The translations under genes were made by a program, and so were the position numbers. DNA of 64,000 bases, taken from contig CAJJDP010000069.1 in NCBI GenBank assembly GCA_905182995.1, positions 1 to 64,000 on the forward strand, read 5' to 3'. This document shows positions 26,715 through 39,130 of this stretch, piece after piece (the stretch's first letter is position 1; every line of letters begins with the position of its first letter). A model generated the notes under the pieces. It was not told the origin of the DNA and did not search any database. It worked only from the letters and a program-made list of their open reading frames with translations. This stretch comes from Paramecium octaurelia (lineage: Eukaryota; Ciliophora; Oligohymenophorea; Peniculida; Parameciidae).

Positions 26715-28321
26715 TCATTGAACTGTTTGTCTCATTTGATCCAAATCTGACAATGTGTTTTTACTTAACATTTATTCATGTCTAAGCATTTCGTCAATTA
26801 TTCCCTTTTTGGCTTAAGACTTTTCTTTCATTTGTTCAAGTAATGTATCTTAATATTCCTTATAGATTTTCTTTTTTTCAATGTCTCTATCTTTTTCAAA
26901 TTAAAAATAATTAGTAGTGTCTTCCTTCCACAAAGTAGCCTAAGTTTTACAATTTATTTACTTATTCTTGATCCTTTAATTTTTCTCTTTGTTTTTGTAC
27001 CTCCTTTTCCTCCATTTATTTATTCAAATACTCTCTTGTTTTTAATTTAGTTTCCCACTTCTTTCTTTCGGCTTCTTTTTCTAATTCTTATAGTCTTCTC
27101 TCCTTTCTTTGTTCATATTTATCTGCTCTTTTTTCTAATTATCCAATTTTTTCTAACGAAATAGATATCTGTTTTACTTTCCAGTTCTTTTTCTTACATT
27201 TCCATAGCCTTCTCTTAATATTGCTTAATTTTTTCATCTCTTTCTTTCATAGCTTTCTGCCTTTCTTCTTCTTATTTATCTAATAATTTGCAATATGCAT
27301 CCATTAATCTGATATTCTCTTGTCTTTCATCTTCTTTTTCCTTCTCTTACAGTTTTTTCTTTTCTTCGTTTTCAGCCATTAACTTTTACATGACCTAATA
27401 TTGATGTTCTTTTTTGAATTAGAGGAATTTTTATTCATCATCTAATTCTTCTCTTACTTTTTATATCATATAGCTATCTAAAGCCTTTTCTTATTTCTCT
27501 TCATTTCTTCTATTCTTCTTAATTTCCTTGACTTGCTAATCTCTGGCTTATTTCTCAATCATTTTAATTTGTTTGGCCTAATAATTAAGAACAGACATAC
27601 TCTTTCAATTTTTTCTTATTCTTTTTAATCAAATAATGTGCATTAATACAACTAGTTTTCATAGAATGCATTTTCTTCCTTTTTGCTCACACTTTTTTTA
27701 GATTATTTTTCAATAACTTATTTATCCAATTCTTCTTTAATCTTTTTCTTTCTTTCTACTTCCCTTTATTTTTTAATGTCAGTTTCCTTATCATAGAGAT
27801 ATTTATTGTATTTGTATATTGCACCCCACTAATTTTCTTCATTAAGAAATGCCAAATCATTCTCAATTTTCTTGGTATGCAAGCCAGTCATTTTCTAGCT
27901 CTTCTTTTCTTCTGTGTTTTTTTCAGTTTTATGTGTGTATTAATCAACCATATCAAAATTGGAAGCTCCTGACATTTTTGAAACAACTGATTTTTAATCA
28001 TCTTCATCTTTTTACTTGACTTGATTTGAAGATTACTACTATTATAATTGTGGCAATGCCTTTTAGCGACTTATTTCCTATTCTAAATTTTAGATCCTAT
28101 ATATTTAATAAACTCAAATACCCTTCGGCAGTTATAGTTTAATTTTGATTAAGATAGCTATTCACTTTTGCATGTATTTATTCTGTCAAATCCAAACCAT
28201 ACTTCTTTGATAATCTATCAGCTATTTATCTTTTAATTTCTTCCCGTTATTCAGAAGTGTAGTTTTTACGAGACAATGTCGCTTGCCCTGCTGATTATAG
28301 TTTATTTTTTGGATAAATCAT
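26715..28321 (-). CDS. Long coiled-coil protein, trichohyalin/plectin-homology-like, probably ciliary
   Basis: 503 residues with four introns (25, 23, 25 and 22 bases). From about residue 100 to the end it is almost wholly charged coiled coil (Glu/Lys/Arg/Gln) with runs such as EEERQKAMKERDEKIKQ and EKRADKYEQRKERR. It ends in MLRHEQMLSKNTLSDLDQ. The composition and the central block resemble the TPH-domain family of ciliary doublet proteins (CFAP45, CFAP53, MNS1). Which member it is cannot be settled by eye. If correct, it would lie inside axonemal microtubules. The first 90 residues are less charged. The start is the first in-frame ATG after AT-rich leader. Confidence 0.7.
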
Positions 28322-28484
28322 TAATTATATAAATAAAATATCAATTTTTAATAAGCATTATATATTTGAAAACCCTTGATTGTTCCATTAAGAAAACATA
28401 TACAAGTAAGTAACATTAATTAGTTACCTTTTGGTACAGAAAGAAAACTAAATAATAAAATTGTAGGTTATTTAATCTTATTAA

Positions 28485-29516
28485 TCAAAATATAGAACAT
28501 CCACTACTTTTTGATTTTTACATTTATAATCTTTCAGCCCTCATTATTTGAGTTTTTAGATGAATGCCTTTGTAATCTGTAAATTCCCATTCGTTGTACA
28601 TGATAAAATGAATCAAACACATTATGATAGCTAATTTATCTAATTTTGTGACATTGTTGAAAGTTATTTGATAATTAGGATAATCAGCATATCTACATGA
28701 ATCACAAGGGCATACATCCTTACATCCACAAGTTTTATAGCATGCTTATTTTGATGTTCTTGTGTTGATGATTTGGCAATCACCTTAACTTAGACCAGAA
28801 ATTTCAAATTTTCTAATTAATTTTTTGCAATTGCAAACTGAATAACAGCCTGACAATGAATATGGGTGTTCAGGACAAGTATTTTTTTCAGCCTTAAAAG
28901 TTATTTTGTTATGCTATTTGTAGTTTGGTTAGTAAACCTGCATTTAAGGCATTGTTGAATCATCAGATGCAAACAGCATATCTTAAATATGTTTCAAACA
29001 TTATTAAAATTCTAGCACTAAAATTCCTTATATATAGAGTCTACCAAAATTCTTAAATTCAAAATTAATTAATTCATTCTCCAAAAAATAGGCAGTCCTT
29101 TTAAAATAGTGAAGATTGTTGCAACAACAACAGTTAGGTTAATCTGATTTTGGAACTCCTGTAAATCCCCTTGATGGGAAAAGGTTAAACAGACTTTTCA
29201 GAATTAGGTCTTAATCACCAGCACAACAATATGGAGGCATATTGAAATCGAACTTCCAATTTAACTTACCTAAGCTTGTTATTTCAATGATAGACTCTTC
29301 GTAGTATCTCCCTCCACAAAATTTACATAATGGAGATGAACTACACAATGTATGAACAATATCCACGGTATTCTGGATATCAGGTAACAAAGCCAAGGCT
29401 TCCAGATAATTTATTGGTTGAGGTTGAACTTACACGTTATCCGAAAGGTTATTCTAGTTCTCAGGATGTAAACTTACATTTTGTTTATTATCCTTAGTCT
29501 AATCTTCTTGGTTCAT
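28485..29516 (-). CDS. Phospholipid-scramblase-like protein, possible CaaX C-terminus
   Basis: 343 residues, read here without introns. It shows the layout of the scramblase family (PLSCR): a Cys cluster (PNCCCCNN), a beta-strand-rich body, a second Cys region (YKTCGCKDVCPCDSC), then ADYPNYQITFNNVT followed by a hydrophobic helix KLAIIMCLIHFIMY, as in the C-terminal insert of scramblases. The family moves phospholipids between bilayer leaflets or binds DNA and membranes. The protein ends in GCSIF, a possible prenylation (CaaX) box. Bases 29454-29477 form a stop-free 24-base GT-AG stretch that could be an intron; if so the protein is 8 residues shorter. A related gene follows immediately upstream (29600-30618). 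Confidence 0.7.
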
Positions 29517-29599
29517 GATTTAGAATTTAAATAAAATTAAAAATATTTATGTATTTTTTATTCTACGCATTCAGGTCTTCTACTATAATTATACAATAT

Positions 29600-30618
29600 T
29601 CAAAAATCAAGAAATGAGTAATTAAAATTGAATACCCCTCTGTATGAATACTTTTCCCATCTACTAAATATAGTGTAGCTAATTGTTGAAAAAATTAAGC
29701 CTAACTTTTGTATCTTGGATAAATTTGTAAATGTCATTTCAAAGTCAGGGTAATCGATGAAATGACAGCAAAAATCTTAACAACCACATTGAGAAAGACA
29801 AGCATTTTTTTATGATCTACGAGCAATAATCTTAGCTTCTGCGTTTTCTCCAACCTTAGCCACTATCGTTCGTTCTAGATCACAAATGCCAGCGAAGGAA
29901 CATAATGCACAACAATAACAACATGCTCTTGGTCTTACTGGGCATCTGTTGCCTAAAGGTTCAAAATAAATCTTCTCATTTTGTTAATTAAGTGGATTCG
30001 TGAAATATATATGAGGGATATTTGATTTACAGCTACCACAAAATACGTCAGAGATATTTGCATATCCCAATTCCAACTCAAGTACCAATGTATCGTAAAT
30101 ATACAGTTTTGCGAAAGTAGGGAAATGTTCAAACCTGATTGTATCATTTTTTAGAATATATGAAGGAATTAGATAAAAATGAACCGCTTCATAACTGGGA
30201 CAACAATGGCACTACTTAAAGCATCTATCACAACAACATACACAAGGTATTAATGATAAGCATTAAGCACAACTACAAGTGCCTTTACAACTACCAGAAC
30301 CTTTACAACTACAACAATTTCCACAGTTGTATTTAACGTGACCTCCTAATTTTAATTCTCCTATTGGTTCTATAGTGAAGGTAGACTCTTCCTATTTCTC
30401 ACAGCAATCATTTTTAAAGGCAAAGTTATGAGTAAAGTTTAATACATCAGGAATGTTACCAAATTTGTTTAGTGCTATTTCAGCTGTTAAATTTTATTCT
30501 ACATTCTTAAATAACTTGAATTGGATAATACTTCTTAATTTTTGACAAGCTCATAGTCATCATTGACAATGCCAACTTGGGCCAAGTTATTATTTGAATC
30601 TGGAGGCCTAATTTACAT
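29600..30618 (-). CDS. Phospholipid-scramblase-like protein, paralogue of the next gene
   Basis: 330 residues with one 26-base intron (30506-30531). Same architecture as the downstream neighbour: an N-terminal segment with GNIPDVLNFTHNFAF, a very Cys-rich middle (NCCSCKGSGSCKGTCSC), a second Cys cluster (RACCYCCALC), then IDYPDFEMTFTNLSKIQK and a hydrophobic segment near the C-terminus. The middle has a Gly/Ser/Lys/Cys insert not seen in the neighbour. It lacks the CaaX-like end (it ends LDF). The 83-base spacing and shared strand indicate an old tandem duplication that has diverged strongly. Confidence 0.65.
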
Positions 30619-31376
30619 CTTTTTATTTATGATATTAATAGTTAATAAAATGATATCTACATATAAACTTCATAATATCTAATTCTTAACACAAAATATT
30701 AGCTTGAAATTTTAGATAAGTAGCTATCACAATTTAGGACCTGAATTAATTATTTATCAATCCTTTTTCTATTAAAACTTCTACTCATAGTAATTGAAAT
30801 ATATTAAACACATATAATATCTATATATATAGAGAATCTCCACCCCCAATAATATTAGTATACATTTTGGTAATTAGAATAAAATATAAAGATTATATTC
30901 AAATGTATCTTATTTTATAACATAATATATTTCAAGAATATGCCTAAGTTATGGTATTAAAGGGGTGCCAAGTATCAATAAGAGGCCTTCTTTTGATAAC
31001 AAAGACAAATATGCTGTTTAAATTTTATGTTTCAAACATAAAGTCTCAGAATTTTTATTTCACATTATCCTTTTCTATTTACTTCCTAAGTATTTTGTTA
31101 ACAAGAAATCACACTATTAACAGGAAATCGGTAAGATGAAAAAATTATATTTCATAATTCAATTCTCTATTGTGTAGTTGTAAGAAATTAAGAAAATTAG
31201 CATAAATTAAAAATTTAATTGAGTAAATTATATTAATTATATAATATGAATACTTACTAGTGATTAATGAGTAAGACATTATTTGGAAATATAATTATGT
31301 TATTTTAAGAATTCATTGATCTCTGAAATTGATCACTAAATTATATTACATATCATAGAATATTTAATAGATATAT
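30619..31376. other. Intergenic region
   Basis: 758 bases between two minus-strand genes. It contains a 62-codon plus-strand frame (30951-31139) with no features. I see no conserved coding or RNA signal. Confidence 0.6.
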
Positions 31377-32228
31377 TCATAACTTATATTTAGTAGCCTC
31401 ACTAACTGCAATTGGAATTGGGTTTCTTTGTTTCTGATAAACTCCTCCGTACTCATTGGATAACTCTGATTTTCTTACATGTCTGGCTAGATAAGCAGTA
31501 TTGGCTAAGGGTATGAATAAATACGAATATTGACTTGAAGTTAACATCCCAATCACTTCCTATGAGACTTTTTCGATGTTTAGATTTATAAGAATCACTT
31601 TTCTAATATTTAGGAAATAATGTTTGTATGTCAAATTCACCAAGAAGTTGAGCAATATTTAATTTACAGCTTCTTGCTGCAAATCATAAACGACAATAAT
31701 ATGATTGCTGAGTTTGTTTATTTTGGCTATCTCATAAAAGAGATATTCAAAAAAAAATAGGAGGTATTGCTAAATAATTTCAACATTGATTTTCTCTAAT
31801 TTAATGGACAGTACTAATCCATTTTAGAAATCCACACCTATGATTCTGATTGCTTCTTTTAAGAGTTCATTTTCGATTGGTCTTATGCTCTATCTGAATT
31901 CTTGGTTTTGCTTTAAGACTTCACTAATTTTATTTAGATTGAATGATTAACTTACCAGAAGAAATCTGCACAGACTTAATTCCAAGTTTGAATTTAGATT
32001 TGAGACTTCAATGATTTGTTTCGTTAATGTTTTGCTGTGCGGGTCGTAATTTGAAATTCCTAATTTTTTTGCATAGATCTGTATTTCTTTTAAAGGAATT
32101 GGATAAAGAAATGCATTTCTTATTTTTTCTGACACGTATTATCGTTTTAATTGAGACGGCCTTTCCTTATTGTTAATATTAGTTATTTGCTAAGATCGAG
32201 AAAGACAACCATGTTCTAGATTACCCAT
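31377..32228 (-). CDS. CRAL-TRIO (Sec14-like) domain protein
   Basis: 283 residues, no intron. The N-terminal part carries a CRAL-TRIO-N-like helix (LCRFLLVSQSFNLNKISEVL). The lipid-binding fold follows, including HIIVVYDLQ, NIRKVILINLN, a late YSYLFIPLA segment and a basic/acidic end ARHVRKSELSNEYGGVYQ that matches the 'LP.EYGG' end of Sec14 domains. Such proteins carry phosphoinositides, tocopherol or retinoids between membranes. It lies only 15 bases downstream of the Cache-domain gene on the same strand. Overall length is typical for a single-domain member. Confidence 0.75.
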
Positions 32229-32243
32229 TGAAATATAAAATAA

Positions 32244-33932
32244 TCAATATTTCTATTTTTTTATTAAAAAATATTAAATAATTTGATTAACAGTTTTTCC
32301 ATCTATAATCGAATGGTAATTGTGTAGGGTTTAAGTTTGGGAGAGCCTTAAGAAATATCGAGTCTTTGGATAAGGGGTTTACTCCAATTAGAGGCACTCT
32401 TCAGATTTCTTAAATTCTCCTTATTGGCCCTTCAATATAGAAAGCAATTCTACAGTATAAGATAGGTTTTACAGAAATATTGCAAAGTTAATTAATCTAA
32501 AGCATTTTCGGAGAATCTGATCATCCTCAAGTTCTGCTTAAAATTGTAGAAATTAGTTATGGCCTCAATTTATCGATTCATTTAATATTGTTCCTTTAAG
32601 TATGTTAGGTTATTCTATTGAAATTTCGAGTATTTAATTAAAAGGTTTAGAGACTTGGTGATTTGATTCAAGAGGATTAAAAATAGTAAGATAATTCCAA
32701 CGGCAACAAGGACCAAAATTTGTATATCTTTCTAAAATTCTGAAGCGAATAATAAATATATATTTTGATTGAGTTAATGAACCTATTGATAAACTTCTGT
32801 TATATTTTTGAATCTTTAATGATAATTGAATATTGTACATAATCACTATTTGAGGTGGATATGGAGGATATTCAAGTTATTTAGCAATTATAAGGACTTC
32901 CTAACCGTACAATGAGTTGTATCTGCAGAGATAGTCGGATACATCTTGGGAGCAATTGCTTAGAGATTCGATATCATATTAATTTGAAGTGTCATTAATT
33001 ATAATGGATATTGAATCCCAATCGACTTAATTGAAACCGGTAATTGAATCATTAAAAAAGAAAATCGGCTTGGTTGTATTTGGAGGGTATTTGAATTGTC
33101 CTATGATAATTTAACCTTTGATGTTAGTTAAAATGTAATCAGCATTGAAATTTTTTTTAAAGACATTAAAATCCATTAAATTAAAAACAACTCCTGCAAA
33201 TTAATTATTTTTATTCGTTAAATTTTGTGATATGGCAATAGTGTAAGTGCCAAAAATGGTTGTAAATAAATCACTATACTAGTATTAAAGCCCATTTTTC
33301 ATTTATGCTATGTGGCTTAGATACCAAGATCTTTGATGAGCATTGTAGGATAATGTGGAATTTAAGGCTGGCCAAGTTCCTAATATAGGAATTGAGTCAT
33401 CTGAGGTGTAAGCTATTCCTGTAGCTATGAATTGGGTTGCGTCAAAAATCTATATGGTTTAATGAAATAGCGAAACAACCTAAAATTATTTTTAGATTGC
33501 TGTTGATAACTCCGTATAGTTAGTTTCATCATATTAATAGGCCATTAGGCAAAAGATGGATTTAGATTCTTTCTGCGAAATGTTGGATGGGCAGTAAAAT
33601 GGGGTTTAGGTGTTGATAATATTTTCATTGACATCAACAAATAAGTAAATATTTTGAAACATCCTTTGCTTTCTGAATACTAAAGCATAATTTTTTATAT
33701 GTATACTTTAGTTTATGATTGTTTTCAATCTTTAATCGTATTAAGCCAATTGGCCCTTTAATTGGTTGTTGGTTTCTTTGATTAATACATTCATCGAATT
33801 AGACAGAAAGGCCTGTTACATGTAGTTGAACAGAGTTATATTGCTAACAACCACGATTGCCAAGACTACGATGACAATAATAATAAACAAAGCAATAATT
33901 TGGGTTCGAATTCTAAAGTTTGACAAATCCAT
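32244..33932 (-). CDS. Membrane sensor with extracellular Cache-like domain
   Basis: 546 residues with two introns (25 and 23 bases). A first membrane helix lies at residues 10-35 (IIALFIIIVIVVLAIVVV). A large extracytoplasmic region of about 380 residues follows, with an AHQRSWYLSHI...YSDLFTTIFG motif, as in double-Cache ligand-binding domains of chemoreceptors and Ca-channel alpha2-delta subunits. A second helix (ILVLVAVGIILLFLILL) precedes a cytosolic tail of about 110 residues with no recognisable enzyme domain. Several N-x-S/T sites fit an extracellular location. Likely senses a small molecule; ligand and output are unknown. Confidence 0.7.
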
Positions 33933-34069
33933 TCTTAAATTATTATAATTAAATTAGGAGTAATTGTAATTCAATAATGTAATTGTTTTTTATAATCAAT
34001 AAAAACAATTTCAAATTAATAATATAAAAAAATTAAACAAATGATAAATATCATTTAAAGTGGTTAAAT

Positions 34070-35858
34070 TCATATGACATCCTGATAATTAAAGATTTTA
34101 ACTATCCCATCTGCACCTCCTGTAGCTACATACTAATTATTGCTTGTGATTGTGTATATCCCTTCATCATACTTTTATTTATGTGCCTAAAATAATGAAC
34201 TCTCAAATTACCGGTATTTCATGTAAACATTAGAATTTTCGAATATCCCATGTTCTCATACTTCCATCATGACTCACACTCGCCAGTTGATATACATTCT
34301 TTGAGAATAAACATAAATCAGTGACAGCATCTGTATGGCCAATAAGAGTCTTACAGAGTTTGCTTGAATTCAAATCAAAAAATCTAATTTTATGATCATC
34401 ATGACCCGAAACAATATATTTGAGTTCATTATTAAACAGAATTCTGTTGGGTTAGGCAAAGGTGTTGAATTGGTTGTCAAGATCAAATCTAATTTATTAA
34501 ATCGCTTTAACAGTAGTCACATCGTAAACAATGAATGTCAGAGTGTCACTGTATCCACAAATAATATTTTCGTTGAATCCCTTACAAATCCATTCAATGG
34601 CTGTCGGTATGGATAACCCAGTCATAGATTTCTTGAAGGTGAAATTGGCCAAAGGATTCTACAACATTTCCAAATTCAAGTTCCCTTTCCTTATTAGATC
34701 ATATTGATAACAAACTCCAAGAGATTTCCACATCTTCACAGATCCATCTGCAGAAGACGACAGCAATCTCTGATCATGTGGATGATGTTTCAATGACCAA
34801 ATCACATCAGTATGGGCACGCCATGAAAAGTACTGATTCGTAGACACGATATAGGACCTTATAGTGCCATCTACTCCTGCAGAATACAAATGTATTTGAG
34901 GAGATTTAAAGTAGGAAGTCATTGTAAATATTGGTCGATCATGTTCTATTTAATATGAAATTTTAGATGTACATCTAATAGTTTGGATGGGTTCTAAATG
35001 AGTCTAAGCATTCATTTATTGAACTTCATTGAGATTCCACAATTTTATTGTACAATCCTCAGAAGACGTCACTATATAATTATTTTGAAATATAATTGAT
35101 CTTACTCCATCCAAATGACTCCTCAATTATCCTTTGGTTGAGAAGATCTCCTTTCCGACTATTATTTCTCTTTCTGTCATACTCATACTATTCACCTCAT
35201 TCTGACTAGTTTCCAGAGTTTGCTTCTTCCTTTGCAATGCAAAGTTGAGTAATTCTGAAGCTCCATTGCTATTGCTTCGTTGATGATGATGCTTTTATCT
35301 TTGTGAACATGTATTGTATGTATTCTGGTTAATTAAAATTTGGTTGATTTTAGCACTTTGAAGTAACTACAAATTAATAGGAGAATGGATTTGGATTTAG
35401 TTTTAAACTTATTCTTCTTGGGCATCTTCATTTTTCAACTCTTTAAGAAAGCTAGATTTATTCAATTCATTACTTTTGTAAAAGTGGTTTCTTGTCCTTC
35501 TACAATATTTTCTCGATGTTTGGTTGAGTTATTAATTTTTGTTCATTCATTTCGTTTTTCAAAAATGTTCCATTGTCACTCTTAACTCGATGATGGAATT
35601 TTTTTTTTGTTTGCAGTTTTAGATTGTCTGCAATTGGTTTGAAAGAAACTTTGAATTGCTCCAATTTCTCAAGTCTTTCTATTAGTTATTTGTTCAGATT
35701 TCTCTATTCCTCCAATTATCCCTTCAATTCCATTATTGCAGTCTGTTTCATATCACAATATTCATTACTTAATATTCAAGTCTTTCCTTCTTCCACTCCT
35801 CCTCTCTATCCAACACTTCTCCTTTTAGATAATCAATGACATTATTAAAGTTTTACAT
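34070..35858 (-). CDS. Striatin homologue (STRIPAK scaffold)
   Basis: 571 residues with three introns (26, 22 and 25 bases). The N-terminus matches the striatin coiled coil: VIDYLKGEVLDREEEWKKER followed by ELKGQLEEQRNLNKQL, the PP2A/caveolin-binding segment. A low-complexity linker with a His run follows, then WD40 repeats: GQLRSHLDGVRSIIF with TSSEDCTIKLWN, SADGSVKMWK, GHDDHKIRFFDL, SHDGSMRTWD, and a last blade YVATGGADGIVKIF, in the order of animal striatin C-termini. Striatin brings PP2A and GCK kinases together in the STRIPAK complex, which acts at the Golgi, cytoskeleton and cell cortex. Confidence 0.9.
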
Positions 35859-36178
35859 TTCAGATTTTATGAGGATGCTAGAAATGCTTATATAAATATA
35901 TAATTAATAAAAATATTCACTAGATATTTTATTTTCAATATATATTATTCCCATTTCTATTCCAATACTAAATCTCTCCTAATATCGACTATTATTATTC
36001 AATCTCTCCAACCAATAATATTACATTTCGCTACTACTTCCTTATTAATTCCATTTATTACACAATAAGCAAACAGTAAATATCGAGACTCTCTTGATTC
36101 TTAGTAATTAATTTTAGTTATCACATAATAATTTTAAGTAAATATAAAAAATATTCGTTAATGAGCTAATTCACTTTT
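35859..36178. promoter_or_regulatory. Shared upstream region of divergent genes
   Basis: 320 bases of AT-rich sequence between the start of the minus-strand striatin gene and the next plus-strand gene, so it must hold both promoters. I see no specific motif. Confidence 0.5.
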
Positions 36179-37283
36179 ATGAAGAAGTATTTGTAAAAAT
36201 AGGCATCCGAAACTAAAATGCACTGCGAACCTCTAATAACCTTGACTATTGAACTTGATGAAAATAAATATAGTCAAATCAACATATATGAAGATTCCAA
36301 TCCGGATATACTAGCATCTAACTTTGTTACAGATAATTACTTAAGCATGGCTTATGTTGAACCACTCAAATAGAACATCATCTAGCAAATGTTGATGTAT
36401 GACTAAATGAAGGTAAATGCTTCGATTTATACAATAGAAATAAGAAAAAGACAAATAGCCTCTTTCTCAATGGGAAACTGTTAAGAAACAACAATAAAAT
36501 AAAGAAAATCAGCAATCAACACCAACTAGGAATCTGAACACCAAAAGACACACTCCAGAAAAGACCCTGCCAACCAATTTAAAATCAGAAAGAAATCTAT
36601 CTAGAAATAAAAGATTCCAAACTGAAGATATGAACACTCATGATAGACTCTACCAATAGGCCAAATAAACAAACAATATCAAACAATAGAAAAAAGAGCA
36701 CGAATAAACATCAAAGCAAAAAGACCCAAATCTCGCATTCAAACCTAAAACTAATAACATCTAAACAAATAATAGGAGTAAGAGTCCTCAATCTAATTAA
36801 AATTAATTTTATCTTCAGCAGCCAACTCAATAAAAATAAATGTAACTAAAAAGTCCCAGACTCAATTAATTGTATTAAAACAAATCATTTGAATTTCTGC
36901 TTCCAAAAAAAGAAGTCAAGATTTCTATTTTGGAAAATGAAGAGAGTGTGACTTAGTTACCTAAAACATAAGATTCTCCAAATGTATCATTTTCTGAAGA
37001 GAGTTAGTTTAAAAACGATAGTCCTTATACTTCAGCCTAAGAGGAGAATTCATTATATTAAGCAACCAAGGATTCAGATGAAAGAATAGTAGCAAAATTA
37101 TTTGCAATGATTGAATCAAACAACGTAGTAGATGCACGCAATATACCATATGAAAAGTTCAATTATCAATTAATAGTTGAGCTTAGATTGCATTTTCAAA
37201 AGAACGACTTCAAAATTATGAATTGTGAATAGTTTTGTTAGAGTGTATTGAGAAATGCAAAGCTAATCAAAGTATTTGTATGA
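36179..37283 (+). CDS. Conserved-looking ciliate protein of unknown function
   Basis: 359 residues with one 25-base intron (36413-36437). The N-terminus (ITLTIELDENKYSQINIY, then DSNPDILASNFV and YVEPLKQNI) has the pattern of a small ubiquitin- or DIX-like beta fold seen ahead of many ciliate cytoskeletal proteins. The middle is low-complexity Gln/Asn/Lys/Ser with a DRLYQQAK motif. The C-terminal 70 residues (from DERIVAKLFAMIESNNVVD) are helical and resemble an EF-hand-like or DPY-30-like helical pair without calcium loops. A second in-frame ATG at 36218 could be the start, giving 346 residues. No function can be assigned. Confidence 0.65.
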
Positions 37284-37454
37284 TAATTTTCTAGTTTGCT
37301 ACTGATTTTTTCAAGTTTGAGAATGTGCAATACTAAAATACTTGTTATTATCATTGAATGATAATATATTACTATTTTAATATAAGATCAAATGTTTTTG
37401 TCTTAAATCTGTTTTAGAACACCTAATAGTTATTAATTTTATTTATTATTACGC

Positions 37455-38155
37455 ATGTCTCGTATCTTCAGCAAATTAGTATAAATAAAATACTACATAG
37501 TTCTCTAATTCTTCAGCTTCATAAAAAGATTTACCTCAGGGCTTCGCTGAATAAATCTTGCAATATGACATCAATTTTGTGTTGAGTAATTTTACTAATT
37601 TAGATGCCTTGAATCATTTGGTATAATTGTATATGGTAAAGTTGTTATCGATGTTTGTGTAGAAAGGAGTTGAATACTATGAATCTTAGCAAGATCGAAA
37701 ATAGGAATATTTTAAATACAAGTTGCATTGGTTAATGAGTCATCCGAATTTATTACAGGAAAAATCGAAAAAAGTAGAAATGCATTATCCAACTATTCAA
37801 GAGAAGTTAATACAAAAAATAGAGCCAAACGAGAAAAATCATGTTCAATAATTAATTACGAACATCCAACAGGATAAATAAAATCATTTGAAGTTATAAA
37901 AAGTATATTGTAATAATTCTATTTCAGCTAATTTCGAATGAGATAAATGATTAACAATAAAGAATCAATTGTAGATTAAGATAGAGATCTACTTCAAAAA
38001 ATGAAAGAGATATTAAATAATAACAACACTAACTTAATCACAATCAGCAGTATCATAATTAAATTCAGAACCTTCAATAACAGCAAATTAACGAAGCTAG
38101 ACCTGAAGAAGAGCAATCTTATGTTTATTCGAAGCATATATCACTCCATAAATGA
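37455..38155 (+). CDS. Small helical protein of unknown function
   Basis: 217 residues with introns at 37479-37500 and 37903-37927. A further stop-free 27-base GT-AG stretch at 37636-37662 reads well as protein and is kept as coding. The N-terminal 110 residues are compact and helical (GFAEQILQYDINFVLSNF, HWLMSHPNLLQ). The C-terminal half is Gln/Asn-rich. I recognise no domain. Its 3' end faces the SNARE gene, 43 bases away. Confidence 0.6.
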
Positions 38156-38198
38156 AGTATTCTGTAAAAGAATGTATTATAACTTATACACATATTAA

Positions 38199-38931
38199 TC
38201 AGAAAACGACTACAAAAATAAACACGAATATTTCCGAAAATAAAATTATTAATAGTTTCCAAGAACTGGATTAATCTAAAAAATAATTCATCTTATTTTT
38301 CAATCTATTCATAGCTTAATTTGCATAATCAGTCTAAAAATCTTTAAAAATTAAAAAATACATCTTCGTGTAATTAATCTATAATTCCATTTTATTCTTT
38401 GATTTATTTGCTTAGATTTTGTGATGAATATTTGATATTGAGAACCTTATCATTAATCTTACTCAGATATTCATCCTATCTATCAGTTATTTCACCGTGC
38501 ATTTTAAGAGCATCCATTTACCCAAAACTTTCATAATTCTTTTTGTTTGCTATCAATAGAACATACCAAAGTACATTTGTTTTATGTCAATTATTGTTAT
38601 AAATAGTTTAAGTGATTCTATTCAATTCGTTTTTTGATCTCTTATCGTTTTTGAGCTAATTCATTGTATAAATTTCTCCTTTTCTAAATTTCCTTAGCCA
38701 ACAAATTGCAATTCTAATTGGCTGTATAACCCTTAATCTCTAAATCCAATTAATCCAATTCATTGTCTAAATCAAATTTCCATATTCACCTAAATATTTT
38801 AAAGTGGAGTTGATTTCTGCATCGATGAGACCTGTCGATTTACTCTGTTATTTCAGTTTTTCCCTTGTTTATAGATCTGTCTGTATTTAATTGATTCTTT
38901 TGGAGGCGTTGTATGCGAGTTCTGTAAACAT
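38199..38931 (-). CDS. Qc-like SNARE (syntaxin-6/8 type)
   Basis: 218 residues with three introns (23, 25 and 28 bases). The N-terminal part is a helical bundle like the syntaxin-6 N-domain (STLKYLDNELDQLDLEIKG). The SNARE motif spans about residues 128-185: QDEYLSKINDKVLNIKYS, then IKEQNGIIDQLHED with a central Gln, as in Q-SNAREs. A C-terminal membrane anchor follows (LLIILFSEIFVFIFVVVF), ending directly at TGA, the normal tail-anchored layout. Acts in membrane fusion in the endosome/Golgi system. Assignment to Qc rather than Qb rests on pattern only. Confidence 0.75.
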
Positions 38932-39130
38932 GGCTGATTAAGAATTTTATATAAATTACAACTATTTAGTTTTATAATAAAATCTTAATAAATTCATAAT
39001 TTTCGTACACGACGTGATAGTGTTACTATGATAGAACTTTATGCTGAAATTGGATTATGCAATTAAATGCTTTGGAAGGTTTCCAAAAATTATGTATTTT
39101 ATGGGATTTAATATATATATAAATATAAAA

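Noticed and set aside
27000-28300. Pyrimidine-rich tract as a regulatory or repeat region
   Set aside because: It is the complement of Glu/Lys-rich coiled-coil coding sequence.
30951-31139. 62-codon plus-strand frame
   Set aside because: No domain, no signal peptide, no splice context; intergenic noise.
34392-34616. Plus-strand frame of 74 codons
   Set aside because: Antisense to the striatin WD40 region, which has a clear family match.
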